NCBI GenBank assembly: GCA_021789435.1
Contig: JAJYJO010000007.1
Location: 1-55,811 of the forward strand
DNA length: 55,811 bases
Source of the DNA: Chloroflexota bacterium
Lineage (GTDB): Bacteria > Chloroflexota > Limnocylindria > Limnocylindrales > CSP1-4
Direction of reading: 5' to 3'
In this document: positions 1-7,766 of the stretch, one piece after another
Position numbering within the stretch: the stretch's first letter is position 1
Layout: every line of letters starts with the position of its first letter
Notes under the pieces: generated by a model
Told to the model about the DNA's origin: nothing
Seen by the model: the letters and a program-made list of their open reading frames with translations, nothing else
Database searches by the model: none
Made by a program: the position numbers and the translations under genes

Positions 1-423
1 GCGGCGCCGGGCCGCGACGCCGCTGCGGCGGTTCCCGGCCCGTCGGGGGCCGCCCGGGCCGAGGCCGGGTCGGGGGAGAGGGGTTGGGAGGCGGCCCCGG
101 AGGGGGCGCCCGCGGAGGTGGCGGCGGCCCCCGGGGGCCGGTCGGGTGCCGGGTCGGTCGATCTCTTCCGGCTGGCGGAGCGCGTTCGCACGGGCGCGGC
201 GGCTGAGGTGGGCCTCGCCCTGCGCGCCGTCCCGCTGGGCGCCGACACTCAGGTCGAGGTCGCGGTGGTGACGCCCGGCGGTCGCGACGCCGAGCGACGG
301 ATCGTCTTCCTCGGCGGGCCGCAGGGGCGGAGCCGGGCCGCGCTGGCCGCCGCGGAGACGCTCCTCAGGGCGATCGGGACGGCGCCGGCCACGCCGCTGC
401 CCGGCAGGCGGAGGGACCGCTGA
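1..423 (+). CDS. Hypothetical protein, 3' part (5' end outside window)
   Basis: The frame is open from the first base to the TGA at 421-423, so the gene probably begins before the window; a GTG at 118 is a possible internal start. The first 45 or so residues are Ala/Gly/Pro/Arg low complexity. The last 85 are better composed, with an amphipathic stretch (DLFRLAERVRTG) followed by alternating hydrophobic strands (VEVAVVTPGG, IVFLGG). I do not recognise a family. Its stop overlaps the ATG of the next gene (TGATG), so the two are probably translationally coupled. Confidence 0.55.
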   Translation, partial: AAPGRDAAAAVPGPSGAARAEAGSGERGWEAAPEGAPAEVAAAPGGRSGAGSVDLFRLAERVRTGAAAEVGLALRAVPLGADTQVEVAVVTPGGRDAERRIVFLGGPQGRSRAALAAAETLLRAIGTAPATPLPGRRRDR

Positions 424-902
424 TGAGCGGAGAGTCAGTGACGGCGGCCGAACTGGCCGCCCTGGAGTTGTTCGCGGGGCTGCCGGAAACGGAGCTTCAC
501 GACCTCGCGGCGGTGGCGAGCCGGCGGCGCCTGGCCGACGGCGAGGCGCTGGTCCTTCAGGGAGAACGCTGGGAGGCCGTGTACTGGCTCACCGCGGGCC
601 GGATCGCGCTCCGGATGGAACACGAGGGCCGCCGGGTGCTCGTCATGACCCTGGCGCCCGGCGACCTCCTCGGCTGGACCGCGCTCCGGGAGGAGCCGCT
701 GGCCCTGGTGACCGCCCGGGCCGTCGGGCCGGCCGAGCTTGTCTCCCTTCCCTTCGACCCTTTGCTGGACCTGCTGACCGGGGGCGGGCCCGCGGCCCGG
801 CTCGCCTTCCGGCGGCTCATCGGCGCGGCCGCGCGGCACCTCCAGGACACGCGCGTGCAACTCCTGCGGCCCGGCAGCGAGGGCGTGATCAGCGCGGGCT
901 GA
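423..902 (+). CDS. Cyclic nucleotide-binding domain protein without HTH
   Basis: A 159-aa protein with a cNMP-binding beta-roll over roughly residues 12-125. Visible family marks are an opening helix (LELFAGLPETELHDLA), the strand and turn GEALVLQGE, and LAPGDLLGW where CRP-type domains have a PGDxxGE turn. It ends in the C-helix region and lacks the winged-helix DNA-binding domain that brings CRP/FNR proteins to 220-230 aa, so it is more likely a ligand sensor than a direct regulator. It is coupled to the upstream unknown gene and convergent with a full-length Crp/Fnr regulator. The ligand cannot be deduced. Confidence 0.8.
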   Translation: MSGESVTAAELAALELFAGLPETELHDLAAVASRRRLADGEALVLQGERWEAVYWLTAGRIALRMEHEGRRVLVMTLAPGDLLGWTALREEPLALVTARAVGPAELVSLPFDPLLDLLTGGGPAARLAFRRLIGAAARHLQDTRVQLLRPGSEGVISAG

Positions 903-936
903 AGGGGCCGGCCGGGCTGACGCCGCCCCGCCGCCG

Positions 937-1638
937 TCAGCGGTGGGAGGTCCGCACCAGCCGCTCCTGGTCGAGGATCACGATCGAGTCGCGCTCGACG
1001 CGGAGCAGGCCGTCGTCCACGAAAAGGCCCAGCAGCTTGTTCACGCTCTGGCGGGTGGCGCCGATCATCGCGGCCAGGTCGCTCTGGGTGAGCGGGGCGT
1101 CCAGGACGATGGTGCCGTCCACGTGGCGGACCCCCTGGTCCTCGGCCAGCCAGGCCAGGCGGGCCGCCAGGCGCCCGGTGAGGTCGAGGAAGTGCAGCTC
1201 GCCGAACTGGACGGTCAGCCGTCGCAGCTCAGCCGCGACGGCGCCCAGGAGCGCATCGCGGATCGCCGGCTCGCGCCCGACCAGTTCCCGGAAGCGAGCC
1301 CTGGGCAGCACGAGTGTCTCCGTCGGCTCCAGGGCAACGGCAGTCGCGGAACGCTCGGCCCCGTCGAGCAGCGCCAGCTCGCCGAGGAAATCGCCCGGCC
1401 GCAGCGTGGCCAGGATCGCCTCGTCACCTTCCTCGGACGGCAGGACCACCTTGACGGCGCCGGCGACGAGGATGAAGAGCGCGTCGCCCGAATCGCCCTG
1501 GTGGAAGAGCACCTCGCCACGGCGGAAGCGTCGCGTGCGCAGCGAATGGGCAAGGGTGGCCATGCTCGAGCGCTCGAGGCCGCTGAAGAGTCGGCACCGC
1601 CCAAGGGCGTCGATGGCGAGGTCCGTGGCCGTCAGCAC
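937..1638 (-). CDS. Crp/Fnr family transcriptional regulator
   Basis: At 233 aa this has the normal CRP/FNR length. Residues 15-130 form the cNMP-binding roll (GEVLFHQGDSGDALFILVAG, LRPGDFLGELALLDG), followed by a dimerisation helix and a C-terminal winged helix with recognition helix MIGATRQSVNKLLG near residue 195. There is no N-terminal cysteine cluster of the FNR type, so a nucleotide or other small ligand is more likely than an Fe-S cluster. The GTG start at 1638 lies 6 nt after a TAGGAT hexamer, suggesting a leaderless mRNA. A perfect palindrome of CRP-site geometry lies 56 bp upstream and may be its operator. Confidence 0.9.
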   Translation of the reverse strand: MLTATDLAIDALGRCRLFSGLERSSMATLAHSLRTRRFRRGEVLFHQGDSGDALFILVAGAVKVVLPSEEGDEAILATLRPGDFLGELALLDGAERSATAVALEPTETLVLPRARFRELVGREPAIRDALLGAVAAELRRLTVQFGELHFLDLTGRLAARLAWLAEDQGVRHVDGTIVLDAPLTQSDLAAMIGATRQSVNKLLGLFVDDGLLRVERDSIVILDQERLVRTSHR

Positions 1639-1644
1639 GGCCGC

Positions 1645-1650
1645 ATCCTA
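1645..1650 (-). promoter_or_regulatory. -10 element TAGGAT, leaderless crp-type gene
   Basis: On the minus strand TAGGAT ends 6 nt before the GTG at 1638. No Shine-Dalgarno sequence fits in that space, so transcription would start at or next to the start codon. Confidence 0.55.
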
Positions 1651-1693
1651 GCCGCGAGCCCCCGGGCCCGAATAGGGCTGTCCGGCCCGTCGG

Positions 1694-1709
1694 TGTCGGC
1701 TCGCCGACA
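1694..1709. promoter_or_regulatory. 16-bp palindrome TGTCGGCTCGCCGACA, candidate Crp/Fnr operator
   Basis: The two 7-bp arms are perfectly complementary around a 2-bp centre. The layout TGTCG-N6-CGACA has the spacing of CRP/FNR sites (TGTGA-N6-TCACA). It sits between the divergent Crp/Fnr gene and MBL-hydrolase gene, upstream of the -10 of the former. Assignment to this regulator rests on position only. Confidence 0.5.
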
Positions 1710-1766
1710 AGCGGCGCGTCGCGGCGGCGCTCTGCCGAGACGCCCCGATGGCCGAGAGTTGCCGCG

Positions 1767-2690
1767 ATGCCCCCACCCAAGTCCGCGGCACGGCGTCCCG
1801 CGCGGCCGACGCCGGTCCCTCCACCCCCACCGCCCCGCTCGCCTGCCCCGGACGGGCTCGAGCTGGTGGTCCTCGGCTGCGGCCCGGCCGAGCCGCAGCC
1901 CGACAGGGCGGCGTCGGGCCTGCTCGTCCGCTCCGGGCGACACGCGCTCCTGCTCGACTGCGGGCCCGGCGTGGCCGCACGGCTGGTCCGGCTGATGCGG
2001 CCTGCGGACCTCGACGCGGTGATCATCAGCCATGTCCATGCCGACCACTTCCTCGACGTCGCGGCGCTGCGCTACTCCTTCCCCTGGCGCTCCGACGGCC
2101 ACGCCCGCCGCGTGCCGCTCCTCCTCCCGCCGGGCGGCATGCGGCACCTGGACTCGCTCGGCCGCGCCATCGGCGAGCGCCCCGGCTTCCTGGCCGAGGC
2201 CTTCGAGGTGCATGAGTACGACCCCGGCTGTCCGACGCGCGCCGGCGGCCTCGAGGTCCGCTTCGTTGCCGGCCAGCACTACCTGCCGTCCTGGGGGGTG
2301 CGGCTCGAGGACCTCTCCGGCCGGACCCTCGTCTACACGTCGGACACGGGCCCCACGCCCCGGATGGCGGAGGCAGCGCGCGGGGCGGACCTCCTGGTCG
2401 CCGAAGCCACCCTCGCCTGTTCGTCGGATGACGACGCCCGACGCGGTCACCTGACGGCGGCCGAAGCCATCGAGATGGGCCTGGCAGGCGGGGTCCACGA
2501 GCTCCTCCTGACGCACTTCGCCGGCCGTCATCGGGACGGGCTTGCCCGGCTGGCGGAGCGGGCGCCACTCCGGACCCGGCTCGCCCGGCCGGGCCTCCGG
2601 CTCCTGATCGGTGAGCATGCCACCGCCCCGCCAGGACGGGCCGGCCGTCCGCGGGAGCGGCCACGGACCCGGCGGTCGGGACTCGGTCCG
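1767..2690 (+). CDS. MBL-fold metallo-hydrolase (RNase Z-like), 3' end unresolved
   Basis: After a Pro-rich start of about 30 residues the metallo-beta-lactamase fold begins (LVVLGCGPAE). It carries the zinc motif HVHADHFLD near residue 93, a further metal Asp in YTSDTGPT near 194, and a late His in LLLTHFAGRH near 256. Homology seems to end around residue 285 (position 2620). In this frame no stop occurs until 4346, far into sequence antisense to mrp, so the end given here is a domain estimate. Stops in the other two frames at 2605 and 2612 make a one-base indel plausible. Likely a cytoplasmic hydrolase of phosphodiester or thioester type; substrate unknown. Confidence 0.7.
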
Positions 2691-2819
2691 CCTAGCCCGG
2701 GGCGGGTGGGCCGGCGGGTGGGCCCGCCGCGTCGAGGCCGGGGCTCGGCGCCGAGAGCCTCCGCCGCCAGCCGGCTGAACTCCGCCAGAGCCCCGCCGCC
2801 TCGACCAGCGCTCCTCGTC

Positions 2820-3893
2820 TCAGGAGATGGTGAGGACGGGGCCCTCTGCCGCGGCGCGCACGCTGACGCGGGCGGCCACGGCCTGGGCGATCGCCGTCAT
2901 GGCCCGCGCGGCCGGCCCCGGCTCCCGCTGGGCAACCGCCGGCACGCCGGCGTCGCCGCCCTGCCGCACGGTGACCTCGAGCGGGATCCCGCCCAGGAAG
3001 TCGATCCCGTTCTCCCGGGCGAAGCGCTCGCCGCCGCCCCGGCCGAAGATCTCCGTCCGCTCGCCGCAATGGGCGCAGACGAAGCCGTCCATGTTCTCGA
3101 CGATGCCGAGGATCGGGACGCTCATCCGCTGGAGCATCGCCAGGGCCTTCGTCACGTCGAGCAGCGAGACCTCCTGTGGCGTCGTGACCAGCACCGCTCC
3201 GCTCAGCGGCACCGACTGGGCCAGCGTCAGCTGGGCATCGGAGGTGCCGGGCGGAAGATCCACGACCAGGTAGTCGAGCTCGCCCCACTCCACGTCGCGG
3301 AGGAACTGCTGGATCGCGCCGCCCACCAGCGGGCCGCGCCAGACGACCGGCTGGCCCGCCGGGACGAAGAAGGCGATCGAGATCACCTTCACGCCGAAAC
3401 GCTCGAGCGGCAGGATCTTGTTGTCGGGGCTGGCCGCGGGCTGGCCGTCGACGCCGAGCATGAGCGGGATGTTGGGCCCGGTGATGTCGGCGTCGAGCAG
3501 TCCGACGGAGGCGCCGGCCTGGGCCAGCGCGACCGCCAGGTTGGCGGCGACGGTCGACTTGCCGACTCCGCCCTTGCCCGAGGCGACCGCGATGATGTTC
3601 TTGACCCCGGGGACCAGCTGCAGGGGCTGCTGGGGTGTCGAACGGCGCACCGTGGCGGCCCAGTCGATGGCGACCGCGTCGACGCCGAGCGGCTCCAGCG
3701 CGGCCGTCACCCGCCGCTCGATCTCGTCCTTCAGCGGGCAGGCAGGCGTGGTCAGCTCGATCGTGAAGGCGACCCGGCTGCCGTCGATCCGGAGGTCCCG
3801 GACCATCCGGCGGGTGACGAGGTCGCCACCCAGCTCGGGCTCCTGGACGGTGCGCAGCGCATCGAGCACGGCGGCTTCGGTGAGGGCGGTCAT
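2820..3893 (-). CDS. mrp: Mrp/ApbC family P-loop Fe-S carrier ATPase
   Basis: An N-terminal DUF59/MIP18-like domain (AVLDALRTVQEPELGGDL) precedes a deviant Walker A P-loop (VASGKGGVGKST), Walker B (DYLVVDLPPGT) and the ENMDGFVCAHCGE segment whose CxxC cysteines bind the bridging Fe-S cluster. These proteins load or carry Fe-S clusters in the cytoplasm. The ATG at 3893 gives 357 aa, the usual family length, but its only Shine-Dalgarno candidate (GGGAGG) is about 15 nt away. An in-frame GTG at 3983 lies 8 nt after TACGAT (3992-3997) and would give a leaderless start with a 30-residue Pro/Arg-rich extension. The gene converges on the MBL-hydrolase gene. Confidence 0.92.
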   Translation of the reverse strand: MTALTEAAVLDALRTVQEPELGGDLVTRRMVRDLRIDGSRVAFTIELTTPACPLKDEIERRVTAALEPLGVDAVAIDWAATVRRSTPQQPLQLVPGVKNIIAVASGKGGVGKSTVAANLAVALAQAGASVGLLDADITGPNIPLMLGVDGQPAASPDNKILPLERFGVKVISIAFFVPAGQPVVWRGPLVGGAIQQFLRDVEWGELDYLVVDLPPGTSDAQLTLAQSVPLSGAVLVTTPQEVSLLDVTKALAMLQRMSVPILGIVENMDGFVCAHCGERTEIFGRGGGERFARENGIDFLGGIPLEVTVRQGGDAGVPAVAQREPGPAARAMTAIAQAVAARVSVRAAAEGPVLTIS

Positions 3894-4119
3894 GGGCGGG
3901 TCGGGAGCCTCCCTGGCGATGGCGCGGTCGGCGCCGGGGTTGGGACGCGACGGGTGGGGCGCTCGATCGTTTCGACTGCCCACGCGTCGATATCGTACGC
4001 CGTCTTCCCGACACCCGCCGTCGGGCGCCTTCCCCGCGTGGCGCAGGGGGGCGCGACCGCAGGTGGCGCGATGCAGGGGCGACGGCGTCAGCGCGGCCCC
4101 GGTCGGACCCAGGCGCAGG

Positions 4120-4578
4120 TCACTCGCGCGACCTGGCCGCCACCTCGAAACGGTTGCCTCGGTAGGCGGGGGCGCCGCGGAGCGCGGCGGCGGCCGATGC
4201 CGCGAGGTAGGCCGGCAGGAAGAGGGGGCCCAGGCGCCGCCACTGGCGCACGTGCTCGAGCTCGTGGCGGAGCGTCGCCTCCGGCAGCTCGGTCCGGCAG
4301 AAGATCCAGCCGCCGACGGTCTGGGCGAACGGCCGGACCGGCATGAAGTCCAGGTAGCGGGCCAGCCGCGGGTCCTCGACGACCCGGGCCCGCCCTCCGT
4401 CCGGCAGCGGGACGCTCCGGCCGGTTCCGCGCACGCCGCATGCGTGGAGCACCAGGCGCGCCAGCGGTTCCGCGGGGAGCGCCGCCCACGCGGCGGGCAG
4501 CGCGGCCCACGCGGCGGCGGCGAGCCGTCCGGCGGCCAGCCGGGCGTCGATCAGGGCGGCCGCGATGCGGATCAGCAC
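4120..4578 (-). CDS. Small HExxH metallopeptidase-like protein
   Basis: The conserved-looking part is the C-terminal half: FCRTELPEATLRHELEHVRQ contains an HELEH motif (HExxH zinc motif), followed by a hydrophobic segment (LGPLFLPAYLAASAAAALRG) and a terminal NRFEVAA. This resembles small actinobacterial and Chloroflexota proteins with an HELEHVRQ motif, whose activity is not established to my knowledge. The GTG at 4578 gives 152 aa and begins with a plausible hydrophobic helix. The frame is open to 4959, but that extra part is Arg/Pro-rich and unlike coding sequence. The start is uncertain; CATACT at 4782-4787 on this strand could be its -10. Confidence 0.6.
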   Translation of the reverse strand: MLIRIAAALIDARLAAGRLAAAAWAALPAAWAALPAEPLARLVLHACGVRGTGRSVPLPDGGRARVVEDPRLARYLDFMPVRPFAQTVGGWIFCRTELPEATLRHELEHVRQWRRLGPLFLPAYLAASAAAALRGAPAYRGNRFEVAARSRE

Positions 4579-5083
4579 GGGGCCGAAGGTCGGTCGGGGC
4601 GGCTGGCGATCGCGCGACCGGCCCCAGGGTCGGCTGAACGGCCCGCCGCTCGAGTGGCCAGGTCCTCCGGGAAGCGGCCGCGCATCGGGTTCTCCCACGG
4701 CAGCGCAGAGGCGGGAGCACGCAGGGCGCGTGCCCACCCGGCGTGTGCCCGGCAGGTCGTTGGGCCCGCACTGCAGAAGGCAGTATGGCGATTCCGGCGT
4801 CACCACCGCGGGCCACGACCGGCGCAGCGTCCCCTCCCGTCGGGCCGGGCCCGGGCCCCCGGTGACCGGCCGGCGCGTCGCGGAGGCCGCGAAGACTCCG
4901 CTGGTGCGACGGGCGAGGTCGGGAGCGTGGGGCCTCGGCGGCGCTCCCCGTGGCGCCAATGCCCTGGTAGCGCGTCAGGTGGCGCAGGTCGCCGCGTCCG
5001 GCAGCGGCGGCGGCACGGAATTCGTGCCCCGGCGGGCCTTTTCGCTGCGAGTCTCGCCCGCCGACCTGCGGCCGACCTGCGGC
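4579..5083. other. Intergenic stretch, no gene supported
   Basis: About 500 bp between divergent genes. Open frames exist on both strands but are Arg/Pro/Gly-rich and show no motif. The only structure I see is a small inverted repeat, ACTGC-N5-GCAGT at 4770-4784, next to the possible minus-strand -10. Confidence 0.5.
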
Positions 5084-5112
5084 TTGACACGGCATTCGCC
5101 GCGCCACATACT
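5084..5112 (+). promoter_or_regulatory. Sigma-70-type promoter of the pot operon
   Basis: TTGACA at 5084-5089 and CATACT at 5107-5112 are separated by 17 bp, near-consensus in otherwise GC-rich sequence. The expected start is near 5119, giving a leader of about 150 nt before potA. Confidence 0.75.
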
Positions 5113-5193
5113 CCGCGGCTACTGCAGGCGGATAGGGTTGTCGAACTCCGGGTAGCTTGAGGAGGCCCGGAGCCATCGGCGGCCCGTGCCGGC

Positions 5194-5220
5194 GGACCCG
5201 GATCCGTCCCGTCCGGGTCC
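5194..5220 (+). promoter_or_regulatory. Stem-loop in the potA leader
   Basis: GGACCCGGA pairs perfectly with TCCGGGTCC across a 9-nt loop. No U-tract follows, so it is not an intrinsic terminator; it may affect leader folding or stability. Confidence 0.4.
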
Positions 5221-5267
5221 ACGTCCCCGTCGCACTCTTCCGCAGCGGCAACCAGCGATCAGACCTC

Positions 5268-6431
5268 ATGCACGATCGGAGGGTCGTCAGGCTCGTGCCC
5301 GCTGTCGACGTCCGTCTCGTCGATGTCACCAAGCGGTTCGGCGACGTCGTCGCCGTCGATCACATCAACCTCGAGGTCCAGGACGGCGAGTTCTTCTCGC
5401 TCCTCGGACCCTCGGGCTGCGGCAAGACCACGACCCTGCGCATGATCGGCGGCTTCGAGGAGCCCACGAGCGGGCTCATCGAGCTGCAGGGACAGGACGT
5501 CACCTGGCTGCCGCCCTACCGCCGGAACGTCAACACCGTCTTCCAGAACTACGCCCTCTTCCCCCACCTCAACGTCTTCGAGAACGTCGCCTTCGGCCTC
5601 CGCCGCCGAGGGGTGAAGGGCCCGGAGCTGAGCAGCCGGGTCGGCGAGATGCTGCGGCTGGTGGAGCTGCCTGGTTACGAGAAGCGGCGGCCCTCCCAGA
5701 TCTCGGGCGGCCAGGCCCAGCGCGTCGCGCTCGCCCGGGCCCTGATCAACCGGCCCGCCGTGCTCCTGCTCGACGAGCCCCTGGGGGCGCTCGACCTCAA
5801 GCTGCGCAAGCAGATGCAGGTCGAGCTGAAGCGGATCCAGCAGGAGGTCGGGATCACCTTCATCTACGTGACCCACGACCAGGAGGAGGCGATGACGATG
5901 TCGGATCGCATCGCCGTGATGAGCGCCGGGCGCTACGAGCAGTTGGGCAACCCGGAGGAGCTCTACGAGCGACCCCGGACGCGGTTCGTGGCCGGCTTCC
6001 TCGGCGTCAGCAACCTCCTCCAGGGGACGCTCGAAGGGGGCGCCGATGCCTACGCCGTGATCCGCCTGCGGACGGGCATCGGGATCCGGGTCCCGCGTGG
6101 GCTCACCAACGGCCACAGTGAGGTCGAGGTCGGGGTGCGGCCGGAGAAGATCCGGCTCTTCGCCGAGACGGCCGATCCGCCCGGCGACGCCAACGTGCTC
6201 GACGGCGTAATCCGAGACGCGAGCTACCTGGGCGTCAGCACCCAGTACATCGTCGAGACGTCGATCGGCGAAGGCGTCGCCGTCTACGAGCAGAACGTGG
6301 AGCGGACCGAGCACGGCTCGCTCCACCGGTCGGGCGAGCGCGTCCGGCTGGCCTGGTCACCGGATCACACGTTCGTCGTCAGGGCCGAGGGCGAGGCCGC
6401 CGCGCCGGCCTCGCCGAAGCCGGAGACCTGA
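5268..6431 (+). CDS. potA: Spermidine/putrescine-type ABC transporter ATPase PotA
   Basis: An importer ATPase of 387 aa. It shows Walker A ([11 protein letters not shown]), Q-loop (FQNYALFPH), signature ([15 protein letters not shown]), Walker B ([12 protein letters not shown]) and the H-loop ([10 protein letters not shown]), then a C-terminal TOBE-type domain ([13 protein letters not shown]). It would energise uptake with the binding protein and permease that follow, at the inner face of the membrane. The ATG at 5268 is taken by convention; an in-frame GTG at 5295 has a good Shine-Dalgarno (GGAGGG at 5278-5283, 11 nt away) and leaves the ABC domain intact, so it may be the true start. First gene behind the promoter at 5084. 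Confidence 0.93.
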   Translation: MHDRRVVRLVPAVDVRLVDVTKRFGDVVAVDHINLEVQDGEFFSLLGPSGCGKTTTLRMIGGFEEPTSGLIELQGQDVTWLPPYRRNVNTVFQNYALFPHLNVFENVAFGLRRRGVKGPELSSRVGEMLRLVELPGYEKRRPSQISGGQAQRVALARALINRPAVLLLDEPLGALDLKLRKQMQVELKRIQQEVGITFIYVTHDQEEAMTMSDRIAVMSAGRYEQLGNPEELYERPRTRFVAGFLGVSNLLQGTLEGGADAYAVIRLRTGIGIRVPRGLTNGHSEVEVGVRPEKIRLFAETADPPGDANVLDGVIRDASYLGVSTQYIVETSIGEGVAVYEQNVERTEHGSLHRSGERVRLAWSPDHTFVVRAEGEAAAPASPKPET

Positions 6432-6468
6432 GGCGCGCCGACGGCGCGCCGCCTGCGAGGAGGAGTCC

Positions 6469-7701
6469 ATGGCCGAGCACGTACCCGACACGTCTCTCGT
6501 CAGTCGCCGCCGCCTGCTCCAGGGCGCGGCGCTGGCCGGCTTCGGAGCATTCCTGGCGGCCTGCAGCGGCAGCTCCCCCACCGCCTCTCCGAGCACCGCC
6601 GCGAGCACGGCCGCCAGCGCCGCCGCCAGCCCGACACCGACGCCGGTCCCGACGCCCAAGGTCCTCGGCAACATCCTCAACTTCGCCAACTGGCCGGCCT
6701 ACATCGATGTCGCCTCCAGCGGCCCCGACAAGGGCAAGTCGCCGACCCTGATCCAGTTCCAGCAGCAGACCGGCGTCAAGGTCAACTACCAGGAGAAGAT
6801 CGACGACAACGCCACGTTCGTGGCGACGATCCACGACCAGCTCCAGGCCGGCCTCGACACCGGCTGGGACCTGATGGTCCTGACCGACTGGATGGCCGCT
6901 CACCTGATCGGGCTCAAGTGGATCGAGAAGATCGACCAGGACAACGTTCCCAACTGCGTCGCCAACCTGCAGGACTCGCTGCGGAACCTGCCCTGGGACC
7001 CGCCCAACGACTACCACTACACCTGGCAGTCGGGCATGACCGGCGTCGGCTACAGCAAGAAGGGCGTGGCCAAGGCCGGCATGCAGGCACCGACGAAGGT
7101 CGCCGACCTCTGGGACAGCCGGCTGGCCGGCCATGTCACCTTCCTGACGGAGATGCGCGACACCTTCGGTCTCGGAGCGCTGAAGCTCGGCATCGATCCC
7201 CTCCAGGTCACCACCGACGACGTCAACAACAAGATCGTGCCCGACATGCAGCCGCTGGTCGGCCAGGGCCTGCGCTTCACCGGCAACTCGTATCTCCAGG
7301 ACTTCGCCAGCGGCAAAGTCTGGGCGGCCATGGTCTGGTCCGGCGACCTGGCCTCGTCGGGCGACCCCGACCAGCTCTTCGTGTTCCCCGCCGAGGGGAC
7401 GATGATCTGGTCGGACAACATGCTCATCCCCAAGGGCGCCCAGCACAAGTACGCCGCCGAGACGTTCATGAACTTCGTCTACCAGCCCAACATCGCGGCC
7501 CAGATCGAGGACTTCGTCTTCTACGTCTGCCCGGTGAAGGGCGCCGCCGTCGAGATCAAGAAGATCGATCCGGGGGCCGAGTCGAACCCGCTCATCTTCC
7601 CGACGCCCGACATCGTCGCCAAGCAGCACGCCTTCAAGACGCTCACCGACACCGAGAACACGCAGTTCAACGACGCCTTCAGCACGCTGACCGGCGCCTA
7701 A
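6469..7701 (+). CDS. potD: Polyamine ABC transporter substrate-binding lipoprotein PotD
   Basis: The 410-aa protein starts with an export signal having twin arginines (SRRRLLQ) and a lipobox ending LAAC at residue 28, so it is probably a Tat-exported lipoprotein. A Ser/Thr/Pro/Ala linker follows to residue 64. The mature domain begins ILNFANWPAYID, the usual opening of PotD/PotF-type solute-binding proteins, with WDLMVLTDWMA and MVWSGDLASSGD as further family-like stretches. GAGGAG lies before the ATG. The ligand is likely putrescine, spermidine or a related amine, matching the aminotransferase in the operon, though related proteins bind other cations. Confidence 0.92.
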   Translation: MAEHVPDTSLVSRRRLLQGAALAGFGAFLAACSGSSPTASPSTAASTAASAAASPTPTPVPTPKVLGNILNFANWPAYIDVASSGPDKGKSPTLIQFQQQTGVKVNYQEKIDDNATFVATIHDQLQAGLDTGWDLMVLTDWMAAHLIGLKWIEKIDQDNVPNCVANLQDSLRNLPWDPPNDYHYTWQSGMTGVGYSKKGVAKAGMQAPTKVADLWDSRLAGHVTFLTEMRDTFGLGALKLGIDPLQVTTDDVNNKIVPDMQPLVGQGLRFTGNSYLQDFASGKVWAAMVWSGDLASSGDPDQLFVFPAEGTMIWSDNMLIPKGAQHKYAAETFMNFVYQPNIAAQIEDFVFYVCPVKGAAVEIKKIDPGAESNPLIFPTPDIVAKQHAFKTLTDTENTQFNDAFSTLTGA

Positions 7702-7724
7702 CCGGACGAGCAGCCCGGGCGCCG

Positions 7725-7753
7725 CTCCGGGAGCGGCGCCCGGCATCCCGGAG
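7725..7753 (+). other. Intercistronic 13-bp hairpin after potD
   Basis: CCGGGCGCCGCTC pairs perfectly with GAGCGGCGCCCGG around a 3-nt loop. There is no U-tract and the operon continues, so it probably protects the upstream potD message or trims read-through, as is common after binding-protein genes. Confidence 0.55.
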
Positions 7754-7766
7754 ACCCCACCCCGCG

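Noticed and set aside
4579-4959. Longer version of the HExxH protein
   Set aside because: The added 127 residues are Arg/Pro/Gly-rich with no recognisable domain, and no promoter or ribosome-binding site supports that start.
5157-5267. N-terminal extension of PotA from the upstream in-frame start
   Set aside because: The extra residues are Arg/Pro-rich and unlike any ABC ATPase. The sequence is part of the leader and contains a stem-loop.
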